From Portulaca oleracea (lineage: Eukaryota; Streptophyta; Magnoliopsida; Caryophyllales; Portulacaceae): 64,000 nucleotides of DNA. Within the stretch, counting starts at the first letter, position 1, and each line of letters opens with the position of its first letter. A program made the position numbers and the translations under genes. Of the stretch, positions 22,375 to 35,603 are shown one piece after another. A model generated the notes under the pieces. The model saw nothing but the letters and a program-made list of their open reading frames with translations. It did not search any database and was not told the origin of the DNA. The stretch spans positions 28,408,644-28,472,643 of the forward strand of contig CM055875.1 in assembly GCA_029582165.1 (NCBI GenBank), given 5' to 3'.

Positions 22375-23269
22375 TTATGATCCGAGGCTCCACACCATAG
22401 ACAGCTTCGCACCTACCCGACATCGGGCGGTAGTATGATTAGTCCCGCCGCACTTCGCAGGCTCCTTGGCAAGAGCCGGGTAGCTGGTTTCTGGAATTGG
22501 TGGCATTGGCCGCTTAGCTTGACTATCCCTTAACAGCACTTGGCGCTCCCTTATCATTCCATTTCCTCTTTGCACTGCTCTGTGGTTCAAGGCTTTCAAC
22601 TCCTTTCTCACTCTTTCTACTTCCAGCTCTTTCATACATCTCTTGCATCGAGAGAAATGATGGGATGACAACCGTTACTGGATGTATGGCGCTAGGCCTC
22701 CTCATAGCGGTTAACTTCACTTTCTGATGCAACGTATCCGAGCGAAACGAGCTAGCTCATTAAACTTTGCAGATATTGCACCACCGAGATGTCCTTATTA
22801 AACATACTCCACTCTAAAAATTCTTTCTCCTTTGACGCCTAAGGGAAATAGGGTAGAACGAGCCTCAAATCTCCTAAGAAGTCATTCCACGACTTTGTGG
22901 TTCCTTGGTACTTATCCTCAATGGTTCTCCACCAAATATCACTTCACCTTTTAAATAATAGGTCCCTATGGCCAACCTTTTATCCTCGGGCACTCCAATC
23001 ACCTCAAAGATCTTTCCCATCTCACGAATCCAATCTTCAAGCACTACGGGTCATAACCCCTTTGTAAAAGTCGGGTTTCTTCGGTCTACACTATCTGCAT
23101 AATTCTCTTCCCTAGATTGGCTCGCTTGTCCCATAGATGGAAGGGGTACGCGTTTGAGTAATTCTTGCATGAATATCCCAAAAGGGTCCGGTATTGGGTG
23201 GATTGAGAGGACGGATCCTAAAGAAGATTCGGTGACTAACCACTCCGGGTTAAGCCGAGGTCCTTGCAC
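22375..23269 (-). pseudogene. gag core and zinc-knuckle region of the L1 chromovirus
   Basis: Pieces in different frames read VVLEDWIREMGKIFEVIGVP and EDKRLAIGTYYLKGE (about 23055-22950), SDTLHQKVKLTAMRR (about 22740), VVIPSFLSMQEMYERA (about 22665) and KCGGTNHTTARCR (about 22450). Together these are the order of a chromovirus Gag with a CCHC knuckle of nucleic-acid-binding type. Several frameshifts and stops break it. Confidence 0.75.
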
Positions 23270-23911
23270 TCGAGTTGATTACCCCGACACCTCATTTCCG
23301 TGTTCTTCATGGAGGCGTATTTCTTGAGCTTTGCGACATACTACAAGATTACAATGCATATTATTCCCCCATATAACCTATTCTTGTCCTCTTTTATACC
23401 CCCTTTCCATAAAATTCAAATTTTAAATAAACATCCCTATTTAGGATCCTTGTTTCTTTATAAAATCACATTACCCACATACATACATGCATGCTTAAAA
23501 TACCAATAAAATTCTTGTAATCCCATAATATTATAAAGCATAATAATTCATGAGGTCGCAAATCCCATCATACCATTGCACCCAAGCATAATACTTAAAA
23601 GGTAACAATCCCCACGTCATTGTTCTTACTTCATCAAAAAAATCCAAAATAATACTCCTTGGTTCGCTCAAATTACAACCCATGCTCCCGCTCACAACAT
23701 AATCATAGGAGGTTACAAAATTAATCATAGTTCGCCAATTTCATCAATGACCCAAAACAAGATACCTAGTCACCACTAGATTCCACTAAACATGGGAATT
23801 CGATCCTCCCGTTCTTGTTCCCTAGTTCCTTCCACGCGTCGTAGCCGTGAAGGACGACGTTCTTGCGTGCGGTGTGGCGGATTATGGGTCCCAAGGTGGT
23901 CCATTCAAGGT

Positions 23912-24487
23912 TTACCGGCCACAGTGTAGACGCTCCCGCTTCATTCTCCCCGGGTTGCCTAGGTTGCGCCGCACCTCATCTTGATCAAGATCCATGCTAG
24001 GATCTTCTTCTTCTTCGCGCTTCGTGCGGTAGGGTCGCCTCTCCATGGGAAGATACGCTTGGAACAATTGGTCGCCCGTGATAAGTGGCGAGAAATGTAG
24101 GCGAACTTCATCCGCCGTGGTGAGAACACGTGCAACGGTGCGATTCCGCGTTGGGTGGCGCGTTAATCCTAACATCTCATGAAGAAAGGGGCCTAATTTA
24201 CTAACGCGAGAGTTAGTGATCGCGCGCTGAGTGATTATAACTTCCATCGCGATTTGATTCCACGCCCGACGTAATTGAGGCACCATGCGTGGCGCCCGGC
24301 TCTCCTCGACGAGTAATCGATCAGACGATTCTCGATGTCGCCCCACGGACTCGTGGGAAGAGTCGCTAATAAGCACCGGCTCGATGATGTCATCATGGTA
24401 TTCGAATTGATTCGCCGCACAATGCGCATCTAACGATCTTGTAGAGTCTTGAGATGATCTTGCACATTGGTCGGGGTCCATAAACAT
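23912..24487 (-). CDS. Intact 191-codon frame upstream of gag, function unknown
   Basis: This frame is open for 191 codons inside an element whose other genes are broken. It starts MFMDPDQCARSSQDS and ends RMKRERLHCGR. It is charged, with an acidic run REEEEDPSMDLDQ near residue 160, and has no domain, signal peptide or membrane segment I recognise. It lies where the leader and the N-terminal part of gag are expected, so it may be the Gag N-terminus or an extra frame. Absence of homologues or a high Ka/Ks would argue that it is fortuitous. Confidence 0.35.
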   Translation of the reverse strand: MFMDPDQCARSSQDSTRSLDAHCAANQFEYHDDIIEPVLISDSSHESVGRHRESSDRLLVEESRAPRMVPQLRRAWNQIAMEVIITQRAITNSRVSKLGPFLHEMLGLTRHPTRNRTVARVLTTADEVRLHFSPLITGDQLFQAYLPMERRPYRTKREEEEDPSMDLDQDEVRRNLGNPGRMKRERLHCGR

Positions 24488-25229
24488 CGCAAAGGGATTC
24501 GAAGAGGATTGCCGTTGGTATCCATCTAATTCACATATAAAACGTAAACAAGCTCTTAAAATCCATACGTAATAAAAGAATTCGTTAACGTAAAAGAAAC
24601 AACCTTATAACGAGATTCAAGACTCAACCAACTAACCCTTATGAGCAACTTAAAAGGCTCTTACTTTAACTTTAAACTTGCCTTAAACTTTTCTTTACGC
24701 TTCCTAAATCCCATAAATTGTACCATTTTTCGGTTTCCCTTAAAGATTTTATTTCCGTGCTATGATTTAGAACTCATTTTACCCTATACCAAATCCCACT
24801 TGGGACTTGCTTGTAATCTTTTTGTAAACTATCAAAGACTTTTTAGGACGACACCTTGCCATACTTTATAATTCCCAACTATACATCCACCACTTTACTT
24901 GTTTAACTTACTAGGCTTAACTCAATCCCACCTAGTTTCTTCTTAAAATTTGACTTAAAAGTCGCTAAAATCACGGGAAAAATTTGACAAAGACTTCCCT
25001 ATAAATAGAGCTATCCCCAATTTACAAAATCTTGAAACTCACGAAAAGCAATTTATATTCCATATAAACATCTAGAGCTTCATGCTCTCCACCATCCCCA
25101 ATATAAACACCACTCGTGCACCAACCAAAGATCTACTCAATTCTCACACACTTACTTTTCTTCCTAAAATAATAACACAAAGGATCAATATCCTAATAAA
25201 CTTCACAATCCCAAATTCCACTAAACCAC

Positions 25230-25242
25230 GGCCCCGATACCA
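25230..25242 (-). promoter_or_regulatory. Primer-binding site, initiator tRNA-Met type
   Basis: The minus strand reads tggtatcggggcc, three bases after the end of the 5' LTR. It matches the plant iMet PBS (tggtatcagagcc) at 11 of 13 positions, both differences being A to G. Position and sequence support first-strand priming by tRNA-iMet. Confidence 0.8.
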
Positions 25243-25245
25243 CAA

Positions 25246-28200
25246 TCAGAATAACCCCAATCTTAAACCACAATTTAAATGCTTACTTAGCACCCAAATT
25301 CATGATTATTAGCGGAAAAAACTTGACGTGGCATTACCGCCGTCCGAAAGAGACAAGGCAACCACAAAACACTAACACTTTTTAAACCACAAGGAAAACT
25401 AACTCCAAACCCAATACATAATTGATACAATCCAATGAAAAATATAGATACATAAACTTAAACATTTGCAGAGTCTTCCAAAGCGCAAAATTTGACTTCC
25501 ATCCATAACTTAGCTTAGGGACTACCTCAACTGGAGCTACTTTGGAAGACTTGCTTGGACCCTGAGAACTCGAGCCTCCTAAAACAAAACATTAAAACAA
25601 CGCGAAAGGTGAGTGGGGAAACACTCAGTACGAAACCTCCAACACGTAAAACCGTTCGAAAACGGTTTCAGTGCCGACATTTAAATTCATTTTGAAAACG
25701 GGAAAGGGGATAAACATAAATAAACTTAATGATTTAAGCATAAGGCATAAATAAGTAAAGCTGAACTTAGCTATATGAATGAAAAACGTGGAACCCTCAT
25801 GATCGGTGCAAGCACCTCACACACGCATGCCCAAATCGATCGAGATTTGGATTGGGTGACCGTTAAACTGGCCGACATCGCCGTCGGGACACTCTGATCA
25901 GGAGTGCTAAAAACATAATTAAACTTTATATAACATAAGATGGGTCCACCTTAAAGCATAAAAGACTTGCATAAAGCATAAAACTTGGTAGAACATGAAT
26001 TAACTCGCACGGCGGTAAAGGTGGACACTCATGCACTTGAGACGCTAAAAACTTGGGTGGTGCGGCGGCTTGGAGATGGCGCTTGCAACTTGACGGCTAA
26101 GACGGAAATAAATAATAACGAAGAACCAACAAGGTTCTAAATTAGAATCATAAACTTAGAAACTTAGTAAAATAATTAAAACGACTTTTTAGAAATAAAA
26201 TTTCAGGTTTAAGTATAGATAATGTTCAAGGTATAACTCGGCTAGGAAAATCGGAATAAAGCAAAAGAGTATATCCCGGAATAGGGAAAATGAGATCTAC
26301 AACTTTGATGAAAGGGCCAGAGGCTAAAAATGAAGGGAAGGGTCCCAAAATGGGCCCGGACAGCAGCTGAATCAATGAAAATAAAGGGTTTCGGTGAAAT
26401 TATATAGAGAAATTGACGTAGAAAGGTAGAATCAATAGATGGAACTTGTATCTTTTGAAGGATAACTTGATTGATGAAAGATGAGATTAAAAGATTAGAG
26501 GTTGAATATGAAATTAGAAGAATTCCCTTGAGATTTACTTAGAAGGATAATATTGATGGAGTAAACGATGGAAGAAAGATAGGTAATGTAATTTGAGGGG
26601 AAAAATCCATGAGTTGAGACTTTAGGAAACTCATCATAAGAACTATTTAGAACTTGGACGACCTTAGGTAGATAGATACTTTAACCAACTCAAAGGTATC
26701 GAATTATTAATTTAATGTTCACCGGGAGACACGTAAAACTTATTCTCAAACTCTTATTTTTGGATAAATAACTTTGGGACATAACCCGGTTTCTAACTAT
26801 ACTTCTCCACTTAAAGGCTTAACTCGAGGTTATAATCTATAATCATCATTTATCAAGGCTTAAGGACCCTTATTGACTTAGCTTAGAACCTTAGAAATGG
26901 GTTTTACCACTTATAAATTGGGCAGAATATTCACACAGGACAACCGTTTCCGGGCTTATAACTTATACTCCCGATATCGTATGACTACAAACCATACCTT
27001 TCGGAAAGCTCATGCATAATCTAAAACTTTCATGTTTTCCTCAAAACCAAAGAAATCTCTAAGAGGTCGAAAAATAGCTCATAACCTACTGACTTTAAAC
27101 TCGTATGTAAAAATCTGGTTTCACGGTTTTGCTCATAACTTGGTCGATTCAAGACGGAATTTAGAAATTCCAAAGCCTATGGTTTTCTAATACTTTGGGC
27201 TATCTAATGGAGCAAAAATCTGGGCAAAAATCCAACTTTAAAAATTCCGAAAATTTCCAGAACTGGGCAGAACGTTTTAGCTCTTGAAATTGACTCTAAT
27301 GGTGATTTAAGCTCCCAAACTTGTAATCATTCTCCATTAAACTCTACTTGGCTAAAATCTACCATATTTCCAGAAATTATAACACTTAAATAAGCTCATC
27401 AAAAGCCTCAAGAATGACATGCAACCATGAATTCAATACCAATAACACATTCTAGTAATTTTTACCTCAAAATACACTTAATTCACCCAAATTAAACCTT
27501 ATAACACTTGAATCAACAACTTCATACGTTATAATCTGTCCTTAAGCTTAGAAATTCACCAAGAAACAACATGCAACATGATTTTATCATCATCCAACAT
27601 AAATCCATCAAAGATATCTCAAGAACAACCCAAATTACACATGTATCTCTTTCAAAATTAAACCCTAATAACCATAAACTGAAAATTACACTAAAAGAGA
27701 GTAAAAGAAGTAAAATTGACAAGAATAACATGTAATTATCATGAAAATCAGATTAGGGTATAAAAGAGTGAAATTGGGGGTTTTAGAAATTACCCTTTGG
27801 GTTAAAATTGGATGAAATTCAAGAGGAGAGGAGGAGAGGTGGCCGGCGGTGGCTCCAGGCGGCGGCTCCGGCGTGGCCTGGTGGCCGGAAAAGGGCGGCA
27901 GAGGGTGGTGGCGTGGGCTGGTCAGGGCAGCAGCAGAGCAAGATGAGGAGATGGAGTTTGTAGAGAGAGAAAGTGGAGTGTGGGTGTTTGAATTAGAAAT
28001 GAAGATAATAACCTCTTCTACTATCTAATATACTCCTCATTAACTAAACCACTAATATATTAACTAAAATCTGAAAATACAAATGAGTAAAATAATTATA
28101 AGAGTAGTAAAAATTACCCATTTAGTTTGATACTAGGTAAAATTAATTGGTAACATTTGGGTTGGAATAAGATAGAACTTGAATAGGGAAATTAAATAAA

Positions 28201-28551
28201 ATGGAAAATAAATACCACTTGTACTTAAATTAAATAAAATAAATATAACTCAAATAAAATAAATTGAGTTTTGGAATAATAAAATATAATCTTCTAGAAG
28301 TAAAATAATTAAACCCTTTTTCCGACTAAAATTACGTATACGGTAACCCGATACGAATTTACTTAATAGGTAAATAAAATAATTTTGGAACTTATAATTC
28401 CGATACTTGATACGCTTTGCCATCTCCTGCACGAAACCTGACACCGATAAAATAGATAATACTTGAAAATAAACGCGAAAAATTTATACGCAATTTAGAT
28501 AATTACGGTATTAACGCTTAATTAATCGCGATTTTGGGGCGGGTTATTACA
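25246..28551 (-). mobile_element. 5' LTR of the L1 element, complete
   Basis: The 3.3-kb LTR is nearly identical to the solo LTR at 9800-13109. It ends ggcgggttattaca at 28551, followed by TSD tgcaa. Its PBS-side end reads tcagaataacccc where the solo copy has tgtaacacccc, so the terminus has changed or the consensus is wrong there. Open frames such as 27522-27731 are not genes. Confidence 0.85.
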
Positions 28552-31500
28552 TGCAATGATCGTCAAGTTTATCAGTCTATAATTTCTTTTCTTGATGAAT
28601 CTCTTCCGTTAATTTATAGTGATCATGATCGTATATGTATTCATTTTTTTAAGACCGATATAAGCGGATCCTTCTTATATCCAAGTTGAGGTGGAAATAA
28701 TTATGAGAATTTACGAGGAGGTGTATAAGTATATTTATTTGGGTTCCGTAGGTTACTGATAATATTTTTATGGTATAATAAATTGAAGTAATTTGGGTTT
28801 AGGGGAATATAAATGTAAGGAGGGAGATTAAAAATTGGTGAATAATATTAATTTGGGCCATCATTTTGGCCGGCCAAAGGGAAGCAAAGGGGGCAATTGG
28901 GCCCTTATGGTCTATAAATACATTGCTTATGGGCCATTTTCATTTGTTTTTACAATCTCAACCCAACACCCACTCCCTGTCTTGTTTCTCTTTCCCGGTT
29001 CCTCAGCTGTCGAGCCACCACTGCCCGATCACCCCCTCTCTGCCCCACTGTTCTGCCGTTTTTGTCCGCCGCCGGCCAGATTTTCCGGCCACCGCTGCAA
29101 CACCACTGCACCATCATCCTCCCTTTTCTTCCTTTTCTCCTCTTTATATGGTAATTCCTTTATCTTTCACCCTCACTCTCTTTCAAGCATTAGGGTATGA
29201 TTATAATCTGATTTTTAGGTGTTTTTCATTTTTTTTTCAAAGGTTAATCAAGTGATACTTAAATTCAAGAGGTGGTGGTTGAAGGAATCAAAGTACAAAA
29301 GTGTGAATTGGGTAAGTTTGTGAGGAACGTGTGTTTAGATGGTTGAATAAGTGAATAATGTTATATTGTGAAATGCATGTTGGTTAGGAGGTTTAATTCC
29401 TTATGGAAGATTAAGTTTGTAGTTAAAATGTGGAGGCATGTGCTTAGAATGGGATTAGATTAGCAAGAATTCTATGGTTTTTTATGTTGAATTTATGAAG
29501 TGCATGGTTTAGAAGCTTGAATTATATTGAATTGTGTTTGGCATGTATAAGATTTAGTCAAGAATGAGGGTATTTCTAATTAGTATTTTAATTCTGGAAA
29601 TTTGCTCTTGTGATTGAAGAATATGTTTTAGGAAGTGATTATGGTAAATTATGAGGTTTAATCAAGCATGCAAGTGATGTTGCAATCTGATTGGTTTTTG
29701 ATATTTCTAGAGAGCATGGGTTCGGAATTTGGCCCATTTATGGCATTATTAGTTATTTAAAGTGTTAGCTAACACTGATTTTTGTAGCTCGACATTTCGA
29801 TATGTATATTAGGAGTTATGGCCAAAATCGTAAGAATGCGCAAATATGTGAATAACTGACGTTAGTCCAAAGATGGGTATTTTCTGAAGGTTTAGAGATC
29901 CCTTTGGTTCAAAAAGTAAACATGAAAGTTGTAGAGGATACTTTGAGCTTTCCAGAAAGGTATAACTCATGGTCATATGATATTAGGAGTGAGAGTTATG
30001 AGTTCTAATCGAGGCTAATAATCTGAGTTTACCCAGAAAGTGTTTTGGGACTGCCTGTCTTCTTGGCAAAAATCCGACCTTTTCTCATGCCCAAATCAAC
30101 TTGTGGATAAAATAAAAGTTAAAGTATGTATTATAAGCTTTCCATAGACAGTTTGCACGCCCCGAACCGATAAGTATCGCTTGAGTTATGATTCTCCGAA
30201 TAATTGAAGTGAAATTGAGAATTTTTCTGGGCAGCTTGCAAAGATGAGAGTTTTTACCCTCCTTAACCACGTGTTTAACCTTCATGGTCAACTACAAAGT
30301 TGGAGTATGTAATCTAAGATTTCCGAAAAGTCCTTTTATACCATGATACGATACTTGAGGGATGAGTTATGACCTTAGGAGTATGCCTTAGGAATCGAAG
30401 TCCTTATTTTATCTCTAGAAAATTCACTAAATTATTCTTCCATGCTGCCACCTAAGTTAAACTCTAATTCATGATCTTTTTGCTTTTTAAGTCATTCCAA
30501 GAGATCGTTGCACTCAAGTTGTTCAAGTCCCTACGCGTCCAGTGTGAGTTTTAAATCTTCAGGTACGTATATTACCTGATATTTTATGCATATTATTATG
30601 AATTCTTCTTTTTATGCCAAATTCGTTATGTTTATTCTATCATTCATGCTTATACGCAAACACTTATGCTTTATGTTCAAAGGTTTACGCAAATCGTATG
30701 AATTTCAAATATCATGGTCAAATTATCAAGTTATTTTACGATTATTTTAAGGGCTTATGCTACACATTTTTTTAAATAAAGCATCTTATGCTAAGTCAAT
30801 ACTCTGACACTATTGGTACTTCATGTATTATATTTCCGTACAAGAGCAATTTATGTTCAAGAGGCGTTATAAAATATCATCAAGTTAGGAATAAGATGGG
30901 TTAAGGATTAAATGGTTTCCAATGTTGAAGGGTTAGGTTTTTAAATTTCTAAGGTTAATAAAGACCCCGCCCATGTTTAATCGTGCTTTAATGCACCCCA
31001 TGTTACCCGTGCCTCCGCAAGACACCATGTTTATGGTGCTTAGTGCACCCATGTTACGCGTGCCTCCGTGCACACCATGATAACCGTGCCTTAGCTCACA
31101 CCAGAGAAATTTATGTTTATGGTGCCTTAAATGCACACCATGAAAAACTGGCCAGTATAGGATATTTATCCACCATGTGGGCCTCCCGATCGGTTCAGGT
31201 AAGCGCATACGGAGGCTTAGCCAATGATCGCAAGTAGGGGACCTTCTTATAAGTTTTAAGACAACCAAGAGTTACTTTAAAGCTAAGTTTTACGGTTTTA
31301 TGTGAAGGGAATGTTTTAAAGGTTTCGCACTAAGTTTCATATGGGTGTTCTCCTAAAGGGTTCTGCTTACTTCATGCATGATTAAAGTCAAGTTCTTCAT
31401 GACTAGTTCCTTCTTATTTTATGATCAAGTACAATTAAAGTAAGAACTCACATTTTGGTTTTGTAACACCCCCAGGTTACTAACCACTAGATTAAGCTAA

Positions 31501-33573
31501 TGATTCACCTAACCCAATGATTAGCGGCGGATAAACACCTGAGAGAGTTACCGCCATCCATGGAGGTGGACAAGGCTAAGACTAATCCCAACAAAGCAAT
31601 CAACCATAAACCAACTTCAAACATGCATCACCAAAGATAACTTAACTTAAACCAACTCAAAACAACATAAAATGCCCACAAGAAATTATACAACCCATTA
31701 AATCACAATTTCTTTTAAATCCTTCACGAAGAGCTTCTAACCACCTTCAGATTCCTTAAGGTGCTCTAGGGTTTCGTCCTCCCGGGGCTTTTCCATTCTC
31801 CTTTGCCGAGATCCCTAAAACGAAAACATAAAACTTCGAAAAGTGAGTTAAACTCATGCAGTACGTATATCCCTAACATGTAAGAATCTTTTCGTGATTC
31901 ATTTTAGTTATAGCGCGGCTCCAAAATCGTTAAAAACAACATAACAACAATTTAACAATAAGAGTAGCATAACTTACAAAGATTGACCATAACTTAACCT
32001 GAACATGAAGAAATATAATCGAACTGCATTTAAATCACAACTTAGACGAAAATATTTATGAGTTTCCCCTTTTAAAGGTAACTGGATAACCATAAACTTG
32101 TTTGAAATCAAATAAGATCATGCATGAACTGACATAGACACACACATGAAACCTTTCCATAAACATGACTTTAACTTCCATGAAACAAAACTTATAAACT
32201 CTGGTAAGTAACTGAAGCAACTTTACTTTAATCCCAGTAATTTGGAAAACTTAGGATACATAAAACTTGGTATATCATACCACTTAATGTGTGACACAAA
32301 CCGTACTTGGAACACATGACTTAGAAAGTGACAAGTAAATTACGTCATAAAACATGAGTTAAATCGTGTACCCAACATATAGCGTAAACTGTTACTTCAA
32401 ACTAATTATAAAGTGTGACTTATAACATGTTGCAAAATATACTTAAAAACCATAAATAAGTCCTATAAGACTTAACCCTTAACTTAAATCCTTGAAGTAC
32501 TTAGTTACTTAAAACTTTGTTGCCGTATTATTATCCTGAAGGTCCCCTACTTGCGATCATCGGCTAAGCCTCCGTATCAGCATACGGACCGATCGGAAGA
32601 TCCTGATAGTGGATAATTATCCTATCTTGACGATTTCCATGGTGTGCAACTAAGGCACTACAATTATATTTTCCTTGGGTGCACTAAGGCACGTATATAA
32701 TTAGCTTGGGGTACACAAAGGCACATAAACATGTTTTTCCTTGGTGTGCACTAAGGCACTATAAACGTGGTGTGCACTAAGGCACCATAAGCATGGGCGG
32801 GGCCTTTATTAATTTCTAAAACTTCAAACTTAAATCTTGATACCTTGACATTGGATTCTTAAACAAAACTAGTTCCTTAAACTACCCTTTTCCAATCATA
32901 ACTTAAAGATACAATCTTGTAATCTCCTTGGATAAGACTTGTACTTGTGTCGAAAAATACTCATGAAATCTTTCACGACATAGCTACTTGTTAGCCATAA
33001 GAGACCCAACCAAAGGTACTTAACCGATGTAGATGTTTCAACGCGGAAAACGTATAACATAAATATTTAAGTAAGATGCTTTACTTAATAAAACTTACTT
33101 GGTACATAAAACCACATAAACTTACTTAATTATACTTTAACATGATAAATACGATTTTCATAAACGACATAGATTTTAAAAATAAACATGAGATTTATAT
33201 GGCATAAAATAAATCATGTAATTAACTTAAAAAGGGTTACGCAATATCCGCATCTAAAGACTTAAAACACGCATTTTAACGAGTAGGGACTTGAACAGTG
33301 GTGCAACGATCTCTTGGAGGGACTTTACAAGAAACGAAAATCATAAATTAGGACTTAGCTTAGGTGGTAGCATGAGATAATAACTTAGTGAATTTTCCAA
33401 GAATAACAATAATGAACTCAATTTCCAAGGCGTACTCGTAAGATCATAACTTATTCCTCAAATATCGGATCATGTCATAAGAGGAATTTTCGGAAAGCTT
33501 AGAACATACACTCCAACTTTGTAGTTGACCATGAAGGCTAAAAACGTGGCTAAGAAGGGTAAAAACCAACATC
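28552..33573. repeat. Duplicated block, copy B (continues colinearly past 33573)
   Basis: Direct copy of 13110-18150. Here the sequence continues without a break through the rest of L2b to 35603, so B is the original arrangement and A the derived one. It includes the L2a right part (28552-31461), the minisatellite at 30962-31145 and the first half of L2b. Confidence 0.85.
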
Positions 33574-35603
33574 TTTACAAGCTGCCCAGAATAATAACCA
33601 TTTAAACTTCAATTATTCGAAAAATCATAACTCGAGTTCTACTTATCGGTTCGGAACTGGTATGATGTTTATGGAAAGCTCGTTATACATACTTCAACTT
33701 TCATTTTAACCTCAAGTTGATTTGAGTATGGGAAATGGTCGAATTTCAGCCCAGAACAGAAGCAGCTATAGACATTTCTTGGAAAACTCAGACTTTTGCC
33801 TCTCACATAAAAGCCCATAACTCTCTCTCTCTCTCGGTATCCTATGAACATATACCATACCTTTCTGGAAAGCCTAGAGTGCCCCCTACAACTTTTATTT
33901 AGACCACCAATTGATTTGGACATAAAAAGGGTCGGAATTTAGCCATGAACAACAGATCATGAAACTAATTTTCTATGCCCAACATTCGAAGACCCATAAC
34001 TTTCATTCCCGGCATCCGATAGTTACAAAATTTACTATTATGGAAATCTTATAGAATAATCTAAAACTTTTATGTTGAACATTTTGATCAAAAGGGTCTC
34101 TAAATAGACGAACAACATGCATTTAGGTATTGACCTCAGAACACGTATATAATTGCAACACTTTACGGTTTTGGTTATAACTCAAGTTATACACATGGAA
34201 ATCCCGAGATTCAAAAACCAGGTGTTAGCTAACACTTTACTCTACCTATTCATGCTATGAAATAGCCCAAAATCACATCCCTCATTTTCTGGAAAAACCA
34301 AATACCAACCAGATTGTAAAGTTTATCCAAAAATTGCTAGCATGCATGCTTAATTTTTATGATTTTAACATAAACCTCCCTTAAATCATATTTGATCACC
34401 ACAATTAGGATTTCTAGACTTGCATCACTCAGAAAACCACCATTATAATCCACTTTTAAGTACATGCAAGGCCAACACTTCACCTATTTCATGTCTCTCA
34501 CACATAAATCAACATGCACCACCTCACAAATCATCACTATACATAATCCAACACTAATCTACACACATGCACTTAACTTGAATCGATTTTTCATCCTTCA
34601 CAATGAATTTAGCTAATAAAACCACATGCATGTCACAATCCATTATTATCCATGCTCATTTAATCATACAAACACAAGTTTATCTCAAACTTACCCAACT
34701 TTCACTTGATTTCCTTAGTTCCTAGAAACCCCCTCTTGAATATGTTGAAATCCCTGAGTGATCTTTGGGAAAAACCTAAGAATTACAAGGAGGAGAAACT
34801 CAAAACATAAACTTGATTTAACTTTAAGAAGAAGAGAAAGAGATGGAGTGGAATACCCTTGAAATAAGAGGAGGAAAGGTGAGATAATGAGAAGATGGTG
34901 CGTCGGCGGCCGGAGGGTGGCCGGAAAAGTCGCTGATGGCGGCTGTCTGGCGGATGGTAGGGAAGAGGCAGCATGGAGGTGGTGGTGTTGGGGGAGGTGA
35001 GAAGATGAGAGGATGTGAGGATGAGAGTTGGGAGTTGGAGATTATAACCCAAAATGTTATTCTTCCCTAACATTCCCAAATATATACATGCTAATCCATA
35101 AACTAAGACCCAAGAAGAGGCCTCCCTCTCTTTATCTTCCTTGATTCAGCCGGCCCAGATGGCCCAAATAGCACAAATTTTATCAATTTAATCCTCCCCT
35201 CTTATACTCATATCTCCCTAATTTCCCAAATTACCGAAATTTATTAATCCGTAAAAAAAATGTTATTGGCAACCCAAATTAATATATTCATACACCTCCA
35301 TGTAATTTCTCATAATTATAATCCTAAATTGTCGTGAATAAAAGAAGGGCATGATTTATCAGTCTCGGAAAAAGAATTCATAAACGATCTGGATCACCAT
35401 AAAAAATTGTCGGAAGATATTCATCAAGAAAAGAAATTTAGAACTGATTTATTGACGATCGTTGCACTGTTCAAGTCCTGCAAAACATACACTGGGTTAG
35501 AAAAATGGAACACACGCTTTAATTATTCGTGATTCATCGTTAACCTTAATTACTTAAACTAATTAATACGTATTAAGGGGGTGATTTTCTTCGAGTTATT
35601 ACA
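31462..35603 (-). mobile_element. L2b: complete 4.1-kb solo LTR with TSD ggttt
   Basis: The plus strand runs from tgtaacacccccagg to tcgagttattaca and is flanked by ggttt at 31457-31461 and 35604-35608. It is related to L2a along much of its length but inverted: for instance ttaatacgtattaa and tttcttttcttgatgaat occur in both. It has a GC-rich cggcgg block at about 34895-34990 and the gtgcac minisatellite at 32640-32795. No internal region is present, so it is a solo LTR in a relative of its own family. Confidence 0.85.

Larger units (their letters stand above)
18151..28551 (-). mobile_element. L1: Ty3/gypsy chromovirus (probable Tekay/Del clade), 3' LTR truncated
   Basis: On the minus strand the order is 5' LTR (28551-25246), primer-binding site, leader, gag, protease, reverse transcriptase, RNase H, integrase, chromodomain, polypurine tract and the first 733 bp of the 3' LTR. 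RT-RNaseH-INT order with a C-terminal chromodomain places it among chromoviruses. LTRs over 3 kb fit Tekay/Del. The right TSD is tgcaa (28552-28556); the left one is separated by the duplication and now borders the solo LTR at 9800. The coding region is broken by stops, frameshifts and lost catalytic residues, though the LTR sequences remain nearly identical. Confidence 0.85.
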
